From the NCBI GenBank assembly GCA_016786745.1, contig JAEUVS010000101.1, forward strand, positions 1-60,462: a DNA stretch of 60,462 nucleotides. The letters are read 5' to 3'. The translations under genes were made by a program, and so were the position numbers. Shown in pieces: positions 34,581-42,463 of the stretch. Below the pieces are notes generated by a model. That model was not told where the DNA came from. It ran no database searches and saw only the letters and a list, made by a program, of their open reading frames with translations. Position 1 is the first letter of the stretch. Each line of letters begins with the position of its first letter. The stretch is from Chitinophagaceae bacterium (GTDB lineage Bacteria; Bacteroidota; Bacteroidia; Chitinophagales; Chitinophagaceae).

Positions 34581-35453
34581 TTACTTCATGTATTGCAACT
34601 GTGCCTGGGGAATTTCCGTTTGCCGCTGTATTTGCTGGAGCACTTTGAGCAGTCGCGACTTGCGTACCGACACCGCTTCCGATTCGAACTTTCTTGCAAA
34701 AAGATACGGGCTGTCGATCAATGATACAAATGTGCTTTCGTCTATATAGTTAGGTGAGAAAGATTTCTTACCCGGCCAATGCGCGTATATCAGGTTTCTT
34801 TCATGTGGTAGTTGAAAGTTGGTAAAATGATTCTGGACAAACGATTCGTCGGGCACGGCCATTAACCGGTACTGCGAAAGATTACAATTATCCACCAGGT
34901 GCTGAACGTGCCGCAATGAGAGGATCGTCCACTGGCTGCCCGTTCTTTCAAAGCCTTTGATACTCCTCCAGATGTTGAATCTTCTCTGGAACCAACGGAT
35001 CATCCGGTAGGAGTTCAGGAATTTCCTTATTCCTTTTGCTCTCTTTTTTAAATCTTCATTGAACCAGAAAAGCCTGCGGCGCTCCAGGCGGACATAATCC
35101 GCTACTTTATTTTCTAAAAATGAAACGCCGGCGCGGTTGCTTAAAAATTCAGAAATTATACGGTTTGATTTTACCGGGAGTGAATCACCACTAAGCAGGA
35201 TGACGTGGGTATAAGGAATGTGGGTTGCGAGGATCTGTTTATACAAAAACATTGTGGCTTCAACCATGTCGTAGCCACCCCAATGCACGTTAAATTTTTT
35301 CCATACGTTGGGACCTGTGACATGCTCGGGCTTGATGTCGGATTTCTTGTCAATATGTACGTACACGTCAAAGGTTGACTGAAGAATTTGTATCAGTGCA
35401 TTAACCTGGGACAGATCTCTGTGGACGAGCAGGGCCACGGCTTGCTTTCGCAT
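34581..35453 (-). CDS. GT14-family (core-2/I-branching type) glycosyltransferase
   Basis: I use the ATG complementary to 35451-35453 (290 residues); a TTG three codons upstream is possible. The protein begins RKQAVALLVHRDLSQVNALI and has the features of GT14 beta-xylosyl/beta-1,6-N-acetylglucosaminyl transferases: FDVYVHIDKKSD, a VILLSGDSLPVKS segment, SQWTILSLRHVQHLVD, and VPDESFVQNHFTNF with its conserved acidic DES triad. In bacteria the family often adds side branches to surface polysaccharide. It is the first gene of the four-gene cluster and is followed by 63 bases and the putative glycosyltransferase. A TATATTTG element (35518-35525, minus strand) lies upstream. Confidence 0.85.
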   Translation of the reverse strand: MRKQAVALLVHRDLSQVNALIQILQSTFDVYVHIDKKSDIKPEHVTGPNVWKKFNVHWGGYDMVEATMFLYKQILATHIPYTHVILLSGDSLPVKSNRIISEFLSNRAGVSFLENKVADYVRLERRRLFWFNEDLKKRAKGIRKFLNSYRMIRWFQRRFNIWRSIKGFERTGSQWTILSLRHVQHLVDNCNLSQYRLMAVPDESFVQNHFTNFQLPHERNLIYAHWPGKKSFSPNYIDESTFVSLIDSPYLFARKFESEAVSVRKSRLLKVLQQIQRQTEIPQAQLQYMK

Positions 35454-35517
35454 AGGAAACAAAATTTTTTGCGGATGTTCAAGGAAGGGATTATTAAATA
35501 ATTGTAAACAATCGTGC

Positions 35518-35525
35518 CAAATATA
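35518..35525 (-). promoter_or_regulatory. -7 element TATATTTG for the glycan cluster
   Basis: On the minus strand this is a perfect TANNTTTG, 64 bases before the GT14 ATG. No clear -33 TTTG is seen. It is the best candidate for the start of the GT14-to-GT4 transcript. Confidence 0.45.
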
Positions 35526-35583
35526 AAATCCTGAAGATCTTTTAACTAGGTTCTTAGAATGAGGAGAAATCTGCCCCTTTTAA

Positions 35584-35591
35584 TATATTTG
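35584..35591 (+). promoter_or_regulatory. -7 element TATATTTG for the mono-heme cytochrome gene
   Basis: A perfect TANNTTTG lies 40 bases before the ATG at 35632, giving a normal leader. It faces away from the GT14 promoter candidate in the same 178-base intergenic region. Confidence 0.5.
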
Positions 35592-35631
35592 GCGTACTGC
35601 TTGTTTCAAGTTTAACCAAAACTCTTTTCTC

Positions 35632-36249
35632 ATGAAAAGGAACTTATTTATTCTTTTTTTCACATGTGCTGTGTCATTTGCTTTTTTTCAGTGCGGCCAG
35701 GATACCAGCAAACCGGCTGTTAATGCAGATTCTACACAAACAGCCGCCAGGTATGGTGGATATGAGAGCCAGGCTAAATGGGGAGAGCACCTCGTGAGTT
35801 ATTCCGGATGTACTGATTGCCATACTCCCAAGAAAATGACGGATCACGGACCTGTGGATGACAGTTCAATGTTTTTGGCTGGTCATCCGGCGAAAATGCC
35901 TTTGCCCGATGTGGACAGAAAGGAAATTGAAAAGAAGGGATTGGGAGTAACGCGTGGGCTTACAGAATGGATTGGCCCGTGGGGTGTTTCTTTTGCGGCG
36001 AATCTTACTCCTGATTCAACGGGGATAGGCCGTTGGACAGAAGATCAGTTTCTTTTTGCGATAAAGAATGGGAAGTACAAAGGCTTACCGGATTCAAGAC
36101 CTCTTTTGCCGCCGATGCCATGGCAGGGTATAAAACAAATGACCGATGAAGAGCTGAAAGCCGTGTTCGCTTATTTAAAAACGGTCAGGCCGGTGAATAA
36201 TGTTGTGCCAGCGGCTATGCCACCGCTTTCTGCTCCCCCCGGTAGATAG
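35632..36249 (+). CDS. Mono-heme c-type cytochrome, lipoprotein
   Basis: The 205-residue protein has a lipoprotein leader with Cys21 (AFFQC) and a single heme site, Cys60-x-x-Cys63-His64 (SGCTDCHTPKK), preceded by a class-I-like helix (WGEHLVSYSG). The probable distal Met is in LPPMPWQGIKQMTDEEL, about residues 162-175, followed by the last helix AVFAYLKTVRPV. Gly-rich loops and ITGRWTEDQFLFAIKNG-like spacing fit a cytochrome c of the type that donates electrons at the outer face of the cytoplasmic membrane or at the outer membrane. Genomic neighbours give no partner. The residues between the heme and the Met (about 100) are longer than in small cytochromes c. Confidence 0.88.
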   Translation: MKRNLFILFFTCAVSFAFFQCGQDTSKPAVNADSTQTAARYGGYESQAKWGEHLVSYSGCTDCHTPKKMTDHGPVDDSSMFLAGHPAKMPLPDVDRKEIEKKGLGVTRGLTEWIGPWGVSFAANLTPDSTGIGRWTEDQFLFAIKNGKYKGLPDSRPLLPPMPWQGIKQMTDEELKAVFAYLKTVRPVNNVVPAAMPPLSAPPGR

Positions 36250-36326
36250 AGGTATCTCAACTATTTTATCGCGCGCTCTCTGTAAACTGAAGCCGCCGAG
36301 TGAGTACCGGATGGTTTTAGAAGCTC

Positions 36327-36794
36327 TTATTTCCCTGGTGTCCGGTATACTGACCCGCCGGTATGCAAACCGTTGTTTGTGTACATCTCAGCATAACGGA
36401 AGTTGTTTTCATCGAGGAAAACGTTCTCAAGTTTAATATCCAGGGAGCCGTTTGGGAAACCATTAATTGTATAGCTTATCTCCGTCTTCCCTGCATTATC
36501 AAATTGCCATTCGATAGTATAAGAATTGCCCGCGCTGGTAGTATACGTTCCCGACCCATCAGTATTAAATTTAAGTAAGTCGCTGCCGTAGTTATACGTA
36601 TTGTTAGAACCGCCCCTGTCGTAGTAGGCCTTTTGCCCACCCTGAACCTGGTAAAGGTGATCAATCTGCCACGCAACACTGGTAAGTAACTCCATACGAT
36701 CTTTTACCTGTGGCTGTTGAGGTTCGTCGTCATCCTTATTACACGCAATAAATAAAAAAGAAATTGCCAGGAACGAGAGAAGTATTTGCTTCAT
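36327..36794 (-). CDS. Hypothetical lipoprotein, 155 aa
   Basis: The leader MKQILLSFLAISFLFIAC gives a lipoprotein with Cys18, followed by an acidic linker (NKDDDEPQQPQ). The rest is a single beta-rich domain with the pattern LLTSVAWQIDHLYQVQGG, LLKFNTDGSGTYTTSAG, IEWQFDNAGKTEISYTI, and a final KLENVFLDENNFRYAEM, resembling lipocalin-like or META-type small proteins that fold as a barrel. No catalytic motif. It converges on the cytochrome gene and lies 57 bases from the SIS gene in tandem. Function unknown. Confidence 0.72.
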   Translation of the reverse strand: MKQILLSFLAISFLFIACNKDDDEPQQPQVKDRMELLTSVAWQIDHLYQVQGGQKAYYDRGGSNNTYNYGSDLLKFNTDGSGTYTTSAGNSYTIEWQFDNAGKTEISYTINGFPNGSLDIKLENVFLDENNFRYAEMYTNNGLHTGGSVYRTPGK

Positions 36795-36805
36795 AGTTTA
36801 GGTGT

Positions 36806-36843
36806 GAGGTTCACCGCATTTTACAAAAAAAACAGCGAACCTC
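36806..36843 (-). terminator. Hairpin between the SIS gene and the lipoprotein gene
   Basis: GAGGTTC (36806-36812) and GAACCTC (36837-36843) are perfect complements across 24 bases. On the minus strand a small GCGA-GGT-TCGC hairpin is followed by TTTTTTTT. It sits 8 bases after the SIS stop, so it may end the SIS-MFS-ROK transcript. The short stem is weak. Confidence 0.4.
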
Positions 36844-36851
36844 GCATTAAA

Positions 36852-37613
36852 TTAAACCCCCGCTACCCTCGCCTTATACTCCGCGAGAGCGGCATCGAGG
36901 CGTTGTTTGGCGGTAGTGTCGCCGGGAACATTATGAGAAGGGTGTATATATAATTTAACACCCCGGTCGGCGAGAATTTCCGCAACTGTACATACCGTCA
37001 TCCAAACACATGTAATAAAGGCCATCGTAGAAACCGGCCCTACCTTATCCTGGTGGTTCTTCAGATCCACTGAGGCATCACCAATAGGCGCGCATGTATC
37101 CACCACTATATCACCAATATCAAAAATCGTTTTACCACTGGAGTGACGCGTCTGCTTGCCTTTAGCCTCTGCAGCAGAGCCAAACACTACCACCTTCATA
37201 CCCTTCTTCTTCGCTTCGAGCGCCACATCGATATTTACATTATTAATACCCGAATGCGAAAATAACCACATCGTATCGCGCTTATCAAAAGTGTATCCTT
37301 TCATAATTTCCACCCCATATCCCTCAACACGCTCAAGAAACACAAACTGGTGGACACCCATCTCGCCCGTAATCCTTGTAAAAAAAGTAAGCGGCAACTC
37401 AATAATCGGGTGAAAACCCACAAACCCGCCAATACGCGGATACATCTCCTCAACAGGAATCGTTGCGTGGCCGCAGCCAAACGTATGCACCCACCTGCCG
37501 GCTTCAATTGAATCGGCCATTGTAGTAGCAGCGAGTTTAATATTTTCCATTTGAGTTGCCTCGATACGGTCCATCACCGACCTTGCATTTGTGAGCCATT
37601 GTTTTGCGAGCAT
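36852..37613 (-). CDS. SIS-domain sugar-phosphate-binding protein
   Basis: I choose the ATG at 37611-37613 (253 residues), because it gives MLAKQWLTNARSV and the upstream ATG would run back over the MFS stop. SIS (sugar isomerase) fold residues are visible: WVHTFGCGHATIPVEEMYPRIGG around 40-62 and WLFSHSGINNVNIDVALEAKKKGMKVVVFGS around 115-145, the latter with the usual S-(x)-S/T-G phosphosugar loop. Such proteins isomerise or sense sugar phosphates. It is the third gene of a ROK-MFS-SIS operon, starting 20 bases after the MFS stop, so it probably acts on the product of the ROK kinase. I cannot tell whether it is an isomerase, a MurQ-like etherase or a regulator. Confidence 0.8.
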   Translation of the reverse strand: MLAKQWLTNARSVMDRIEATQMENIKLAATTMADSIEAGRWVHTFGCGHATIPVEEMYPRIGGFVGFHPIIELPLTFFTRITGEMGVHQFVFLERVEGYGVEIMKGYTFDKRDTMWLFSHSGINNVNIDVALEAKKKGMKVVVFGSAAEAKGKQTRHSSGKTIFDIGDIVVDTCAPIGDASVDLKNHQDKVGPVSTMAFITCVWMTVCTVAEILADRGVKLYIHPSHNVPGDTTAKQRLDAALAEYKARVAGV

Positions 37614-37616
37614 AAT

Positions 37617-37646
37617 ATTTAGTTTTGAGCGATTTAGTTTTGAGCG
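37617..37646. repeat. Perfect 15-bp tandem duplication at the MFS/SIS junction
   Basis: The 15-mer ATTTAGTTTTGAGCG occurs twice in a row (37617-37631, 37632-37646). The second copy carries the complementary TAA stop of the MFS gene; the first lies in the spacer before the SIS ATG. Confidence 0.85.
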
Positions 37647-38803
37647 GAAATTTTTGTTCTTCCAATTAATAAACAAAGTATAAACATGCCGGCAAGTTCA
37701 GCAAAAGCAAGCGACATGATGCTGTTAATGCCGGATTTTTCAGCAATAACGCCTGCAAGATAGTTCACAAGAATATTTCCAACGAGGGCAACCACCAACA
37801 CAATGCTGAACGCAGTACCCGGCAACTGTGTAAACCGCGTTCCAATAAATCCCAGCATAATCGGAAAACCCGCCGATAAACCAACCCCGAGCAATATCAA
37901 ACCATACATAGCAGCATCCGCCGAATTGCTGAATTTTAAGAAGATTAGCCCTGCGAGAATGGAAAGCAAAGAAACATACATGATCTTAATTCCATCGAGA
38001 TTACGGAAAACACTTCCTAATAATATCCGCATAACGGTAAGCCCGGCGACATATAATGTAAGATAAAGTATTGCTTCAGCCTTTTCCAGCTTCAGTGTAT
38101 CAACAAGGTACAGGGGCGTCCAGTTATTAATAATCGCCTCGAAGCTGCTTTGAAAAAACAGGAAGAAAGCGACCAGCAACAAAACTTTATCACCTATGAT
38201 AGAAACAGCCTGCTTCAGCGGAAAACCCTGTTTTTGCTTGGGTTCAGGAAAACGGATGAGAAGAAAGAAAATAGAAATAACAAACGTGCATGCGCCGATA
38301 AGCCCGAGTATCGAATCAAAGGTGAAATAATTTTTAAGCAGCCCTATCAGCAGCGGCATTCCCAATGAACCGACGCCAAAAAATATTCCCAGGATACTCA
38401 GGTTAGCGCCCTTATTTTTTTCGCTGATATCCGACACCACCGCATTCGTCGCACCATTTATGGCGCCGCCGCCGAGACCGAATATAAATATGCTCGCCTT
38501 AAGCGCCGAAATTGAATCCGCAAATGCGATCCCTTCAATACCTATGGAAAAAAGGAGACTCGAAACAGTCAACACCAGCTTATATCCATATTTGTCGCAT
38601 GCGGGACCAAACAACAGCGACCCCGCAAGTATACCCGCGGGCATAATGGAGAAAAGCGTTCCGGAGTCTGCCTCACTAAGCGAAAATTTTTCTTTCAAAA
38701 ACGGCTGTACCGATCCAAGAGTAATGAGTGCCATCCCAAAAATCAAAATGCCAAGACAAGCTGCAATAAAAACCTGCGTACGGTTGAAGGTTAAAGTATT
38801 CAT
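37634..38803 (-). CDS. MFS transporter, sugar-type
   Basis: A 389-residue permease with about 12 membrane helices. Typical MFS elements are present: the loop 2-3 motif LLFGPACDKYGYKLVL (GxxxDRxGRR-like, with variant residues), SGTLFSIMPAGILAG before it, and a central cytoplasmic loop after TM6 (RFPEPKQKQGFP). It lies between the ROK kinase (4-base overlap) and the SIS gene (20 bases), so the likely cargo is the sugar that the kinase phosphorylates. The overall sequence suggests a fucose/glucose/galactose-type (FHS or related) importer. Substrate inferred only from operon context. Confidence 0.88.
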   Translation of the reverse strand: MNTLTFNRTQVFIAACLGILIFGMALITLGSVQPFLKEKFSLSEADSGTLFSIMPAGILAGSLLFGPACDKYGYKLVLTVSSLLFSIGIEGIAFADSISALKASIFIFGLGGGAINGATNAVVSDISEKNKGANLSILGIFFGVGSLGMPLLIGLLKNYFTFDSILGLIGACTFVISIFFLLIRFPEPKQKQGFPLKQAVSIIGDKVLLLVAFFLFFQSSFEAIINNWTPLYLVDTLKLEKAEAILYLTLYVAGLTVMRILLGSVFRNLDGIKIMYVSLLSILAGLIFLKFSNSADAAMYGLILLGVGLSAGFPIMLGFIGTRFTQLPGTAFSIVLVVALVGNILVNYLAGVIAEKSGINSIMSLAFAELAGMFILCLLIGRTKISAQN

Positions 38804-39741
38804 TTATTCAGGAGTTGTAATGCAAGATAACCTGCGCCATAAATGCCCGCCGATCCGCCTAAAAGCGATGGTTCGACAGAGACTTGCCTCACGCTGATAG
38901 GTTGCGCCCATTTCATAGCCTCTTCATGAATTGCAGGAATAAACCTCGTTGCCGGTCCGAACACTCCACCGCCCAGGAGTATCTTTTCAGGATTAAAAAT
39001 GCTGATGAGGTTCGCGATGGCCATCCCCCAGTGGGTTATCGCGTTGCCGATCACCTTAACGGAAATTTCATCGTTAATGTCGTATCCAACAAAGATGTCG
39101 TGAGCAGTAATTTCATTCGGATCTTTTTTAGAAAGAAATCCATCATACTGAGAATCTTCAAGAAATTTCCTCGCCATTTTCGCAAGCCCCGCACCCGACG
39201 CATTCAGCTCGAAACATCCACAGGGAATATATTCATCACTGTAGGGATGATGAAGGGCCATCCAGCCGATAGCGCCCGCGATATCGCTCGCACCATGTAT
39301 TAAATGCCCATCGCAAACAATGCCTGCGCCAATGCCTGTGCCCACGGCGATAAATATTGCATTCTCCGCCCCTTTTGCATTGCCCTGCCACATTTCACCA
39401 AGAATATAACACGACCTGTCGCTATCTACCGACACTGGAATATTTCCTGCAATAGCCTGCACTTCTGATAAGAGCGGATATTGTTCCCATCCAGGTATAT
39501 TCGGCGCCCACACCGTTCCATTTTTTCGGTTGCTGATACCCGGTACAGAAATGCCGATTGCTTCGACAGGCGCATGTTCCGAATTCATCAGTGATTGAAT
39601 AGTAGAAGTGATAATTTTTCCAACCGCGTGGCCGGTATTCCCCGCAACAGGCAACTCCTGTTTGAATCGCAGTTCACCTTCGTGCGAAAAAATTCCCGCA
39701 GCCAGTTTGGTACCTCCAAGGTCAATTGCCAGTAGAGACAT
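38800..39741 (-). CDS. ROK-family sugar kinase with altered sugar-binding and zinc motifs
   Basis: I start at the ATG complementary to 39739-39741 (313 residues), just before LLAIDLGGTKLAAGIF, the phosphate-binding loop of the family. A catalytic Asp108 sits in SVDSDRSCYILGE and the second Gly-rich loop is AVGTGIGAGIV. Two features depart from the ROK norm: the usual (A/G)-G-E-I-G-H is AGAIGWM here (residues 155-161, Ala and Trp where Glu and His are expected), and the Cys-x-Cys-G-x2-G-Cys zinc motif is shortened to CGCFELNASG. The substrate pocket may therefore differ from that of glucokinase. The start overlaps nothing; the stop overlaps the MFS start by 4 bases. Confidence 0.88.
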   Translation of the reverse strand: MSLLAIDLGGTKLAAGIFSHEGELRFKQELPVAGNTGHAVGKIITSTIQSLMNSEHAPVEAIGISVPGISNRKNGTVWAPNIPGWEQYPLLSEVQAIAGNIPVSVDSDRSCYILGEMWQGNAKGAENAIFIAVGTGIGAGIVCDGHLIHGASDIAGAIGWMALHHPYSDEYIPCGCFELNASGAGLAKMARKFLEDSQYDGFLSKKDPNEITAHDIFVGYDINDEISVKVIGNAITHWGMAIANLISIFNPEKILLGGGVFGPATRFIPAIHEEAMKWAQPISVRQVSVEPSLLGGSAGIYGAGYLALQLLNK

Positions 39742-39774
39742 AAGATTTTTGAATTTACCGATTTCTTTATTCCG

Positions 39775-39811
39775 GCAAAAAGAAAAAGCCCCTGTGCATA
39801 AGCACAAGGGC
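39775..39811 (-). terminator. Intrinsic terminator after the PKD-domain esterase
   Basis: On the minus strand a 10-bp stem with one mismatch (39788-39797 with 39802-39811, loop of 4) is followed by TTTTTCTTTTT. It starts 26 bases beyond the esterase stop. A strong hairpin plus T-run. Confidence 0.8.
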
Positions 39812-39836
39812 GAAAGTGAACCTGAGAAAAAAGCGT

Positions 39837-41333
39837 TTAGTTGTTCGTGATTGTTATTGCAACATCATCGGTGTCTGTTTTTCCACTGTTGTCGGTTACC
39901 GTAACCCTGAATATATGCGTACCGGGTTTAAGGCCCTCTACTTTAGGTTCGGCGATCATCGAGTTTGGATAGAACCAGCTGCCGGATGGACCGCTCACTT
40001 TTGTCCATTTGAATTTGGTAATCCATCCACCCGGATCTTTCGACAACGTAGCGTTCAACCTTGGCATGTAGTTCCATGATTTCGGAATGCTGCGGTCGGT
40101 ACCTGCATTCGCTATCGGGGCGCCGGTAGTGGAACCTGCAGAAGCATTATCAGATGTGGTCATAGTCACCTTTACATCATCGTAAGCTGTATTGCCTTTG
40201 TTGTCGGTAACTGTAAGTCTGAATACATAAGTTCCTGCTACGAGACCGTTAGCTTTTGTCTGACCCGCATTCGGTGCAGAAAACCAGTATGAAGAAGGTC
40301 CGCTGATTTTTGTCCATTTGAATTTAGCGATCCATCCATCTGCGTCATCAGACTTGGTTCCGTTAAGGAAAGGCATATACTTCCACGAAAGAGGAATCAC
40401 CTGGTCAGCTCCGGCCCTGGCAACCGGCTTACCACCTGTTGAAGTGGGTGGCGCAGGAGCCGGCGCAGCTGCTGTACCTCTCTTATAGCGAAGCAGCCAC
40501 TCGTAGATATTATAACCATCGGTACGTGAAGTTGGGTTGAATGCCCTTGCCCATGTTGCATTGTGCGACTCGGAAGAGTAAACAGTCAACTTTGTTTGGG
40601 GAGCCATCGTTGTGTTTCTTGCATCAATCCAGGCGATCCAGTCCCTGGCCCACTGAATGGGAACAACTGCATCAGCGCTTGAGCTGATCGTCCAGATCGG
40701 AAGATTCTTCGATGCAACCTGGCCTGCCAGTGTTGTTGTGGGTTTTGTTCCGCCACAAACAGGTGCGATAGCAGCAGCGTTTTGTCCGTATACAGCAGAG
40801 AAATCCCATGTGGAACCTCCACCCATACTTAAGCCGGTAACATAAACACGCGACTCATCTACACGATATTTGCTCTTTGCATAGCTGATCACAGAATTTA
40901 CCTGCGCAGCAGTAGGACGCTGCCTGAATTGCGGAGAGATAACGATGAATGAGTAGTAAACACCATTCACCAAAAATTTAGCAGGAAATGTTTTGTTGTT
41001 AAGATGCTTCGGAAGACCGCAGCAATTTACTCTTGAAAGGCCTGTTCCCAATTCACCGATACCGTGAATGAAAACAATCAACGGATATTTTTTTGTAGTC
41101 AGGCTGTAACGAGCGGGAAGAGATTCCCAAAATCCTGACACATCAGAGTTGATCGCAATGTTTCTCGCCGTGTGAATAGGAGGAGCCGTTTCGAGAACAT
41201 CGTTCGCCGTCGCGTCATCACTGGAAACAGTACCGTTAATTGAATTTTCGTCGGAAATAAAATCTTTTTTACAGGAGCCTAAACCAAATACAACCGCAGA
41301 CAATAATACAGCAGCTAGGTTTTTCACGTTCAT
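39837..41333 (-). CDS. Secreted esterase lipoprotein with two PKD-like domains
   Basis: The 498-residue protein has a lipoprotein leader (Cys21, GLGSC). Residues about 75-285 are an alpha/beta hydrolase of the polyhydroxybutyrate-depolymerase/feruloyl-esterase type: FIHGIGELG for the oxyanion loop, Ser169 in VTGLSMGGGSTW, Asp221 in SSSADAVVP and His257 in SSESHNATWA. Two PKD/REJ-like domains follow (about 302-395 and 403-498), alike in sequence: KPVARAGADQVIP and APIANAGTDRSIP, each with a (K/R)FKWTK(I/V)SGPS core. They are probably carbohydrate-binding or spacer modules. It would deacylate or depolymerise an extracellular ester. The gene stands alone with a strong terminator. Confidence 0.9.
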   Translation of the reverse strand: MNVKNLAAVLLSAVVFGLGSCKKDFISDENSINGTVSSDDATANDVLETAPPIHTARNIAINSDVSGFWESLPARYSLTTKKYPLIVFIHGIGELGTGLSRVNCCGLPKHLNNKTFPAKFLVNGVYYSFIVISPQFRQRPTAAQVNSVISYAKSKYRVDESRVYVTGLSMGGGSTWDFSAVYGQNAAAIAPVCGGTKPTTTLAGQVASKNLPIWTISSSADAVVPIQWARDWIAWIDARNTTMAPQTKLTVYSSESHNATWARAFNPTSRTDGYNIYEWLLRYKRGTAAAPAPAPPTSTGGKPVARAGADQVIPLSWKYMPFLNGTKSDDADGWIAKFKWTKISGPSSYWFSAPNAGQTKANGLVAGTYVFRLTVTDNKGNTAYDDVKVTMTTSDNASAGSTTGAPIANAGTDRSIPKSWNYMPRLNATLSKDPGGWITKFKWTKVSGPSGSWFYPNSMIAEPKVEGLKPGTHIFRVTVTDNSGKTDTDDVAITITNN

Positions 41334-41561
41334 AGGTCACACATTTTCGGGTAAATCAAATTAATTAACGCTGCCGAGCCGACGAAAATGGTGCCAGAAA
41401 TTTTGTTGAATTATTTCATCAATATGGGGAGTATAATTATTTCTTTTATAAAAACTATTTCTCAGATAGTTTACACATGAACTATAAACTTTATATCGAA
41501 GAAAAATATTTTTGAGAGCGATTTTTGTAAGAAGGGGCCAATCGTAAAAAAAGTTCGGGCG

Positions 41562-41588
41562 AAAAAAATCAAATTAATTATTTGATTT
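41562..41588 (-). terminator. Terminator-like hairpin overlapping the PAP2 stop codon
   Basis: AAATCAAA (41566-41573) and TTTGATTT (41581-41588) form a perfect 8+8 dyad around 7 bases that include the TAA. On the minus strand it is followed by TTTTTTT. The stem is AT-only, so it is weak. Confidence 0.45.
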
Positions 41589-42411
41589 TATAAACAAGTG
41601 CAACTCCAGTGCTCTCACCTGTAAACGGATAGATATGAACTTTTTTCTCTAATAATTTTTTTCGCTTATGCGTTTGCGGAACCAGGATCCCCGATAAAGT
41701 ACCAACAGCAATGCCCAGCGCAATGTCGGTTGGAAAATGTTTTCCCGCACGATGGCGCAAATATGCAGTACCGCCTGTTGCTGCAACTGCTGCCCCGTAA
41801 AACACCCATTTCAAGTTTGACCCGGGATGATAGTCGGAAAACACTTTCGCAGTAAAAAAAGTGGACGTGGCCACTAACGCAACATGTCCCGCGAAAAAAG
41901 AATTTCTCTGGTTGCCGGAGCGCTTTTGCTCCAGCGAAAGTTTGTCGCTGAATGTTGAAGGACGATACCGGTTGAAATATGTTGCGGAAGTGTATAACGC
42001 TCCCGTAATAGATAATGCTTCCGTATAAAGCACTGCTATCTTCAATGCATCTTTCCGGATCTCTTTATCTATCAATAATAACAACGGAAACGGCATTGCG
42101 CCGTAAAATATCTTATCACTCGCGCGTTCCGCATCAGGATAATAAACATATGATGCCCATCTGTCAAGGCCATTGATGTCATCCCTCTTCAAAGCAAGAA
42201 TATCTTCCGCAGATGTGCTGTCTTTTTTATAAATCTTCGATAACGCATAATACGACCATCCACCTGCTACAGCGATTATAGGTACATCAACAGAAGGTTC
42301 CAGGTAATATATTTCAGCATCTTCGTTTAGTGTGCTGTCCTGCGCATAAACAGAAGCGAATGAACCGCAACAAATCGTCACTACACCTGTTATATAAGAT
42401 AGTACCTTCAC
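41578..42411 (-). CDS. PAP2-family phosphatase-like protein
   Basis: A 277-residue protein that starts at GTG (42409-42411) with a signal-like leader (VYAQ end, residue 24). The type 2 phosphatidic acid phosphatase motifs are recognisable but partly changed: RYRPST for the K-x6-RP motif, where no Lys stands at the expected distance; FFAGHVALVATST for PSGH, with the His kept; and LRHRAGKHFPTD for SR-x5-H-x3-D, with Arg, His and Asp all kept. Helices lie at about 85-105, 130-150 and 185-250. It probably hydrolyses lipid or sugar phosphates in the periplasm, but the missing Lys reduces confidence in catalysis. A 244-base AT-rich gap separates it from the esterase. Confidence 0.8.
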   Translation of the reverse strand: MKVLSYITGVVTICCGSFASVYAQDSTLNEDAEIYYLEPSVDVPIIAVAGGWSYYALSKIYKKDSTSAEDILALKRDDINGLDRWASYVYYPDAERASDKIFYGAMPFPLLLLIDKEIRKDALKIAVLYTEALSITGALYTSATYFNRYRPSTFSDKLSLEQKRSGNQRNSFFAGHVALVATSTFFTAKVFSDYHPGSNLKWVFYGAAVAATGGTAYLRHRAGKHFPTDIALGIAVGTLSGILVPQTHKRKKLLEKKVHIYPFTGESTGVALVYKIK

Positions 42412-42463
42412 CAGGGTGATACCGGTTACAATGTTTATGCCACCTCATGGCAACATAATCATT

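Noticed and set aside
31098..35462. Complete capsule locus
   Set aside because: No polymerase, priming transferase or export genes are present, so only a partial glycan cluster is supported.
39742..39807. Upstream start for the ROK kinase
   Set aside because: The extra residues are Cys-rich and unlike the family N terminus; MSLLAIDLGGTK is the normal start.
41353..41580. Two copies of AAATCAAATTAATTA about 213 bases apart around the esterase-PAP2 gap
   Set aside because: As an insertion footprint it fails: the space holds no gene, the sequence is AT-only, and the second copy is explained by the PAP2 terminator hairpin.
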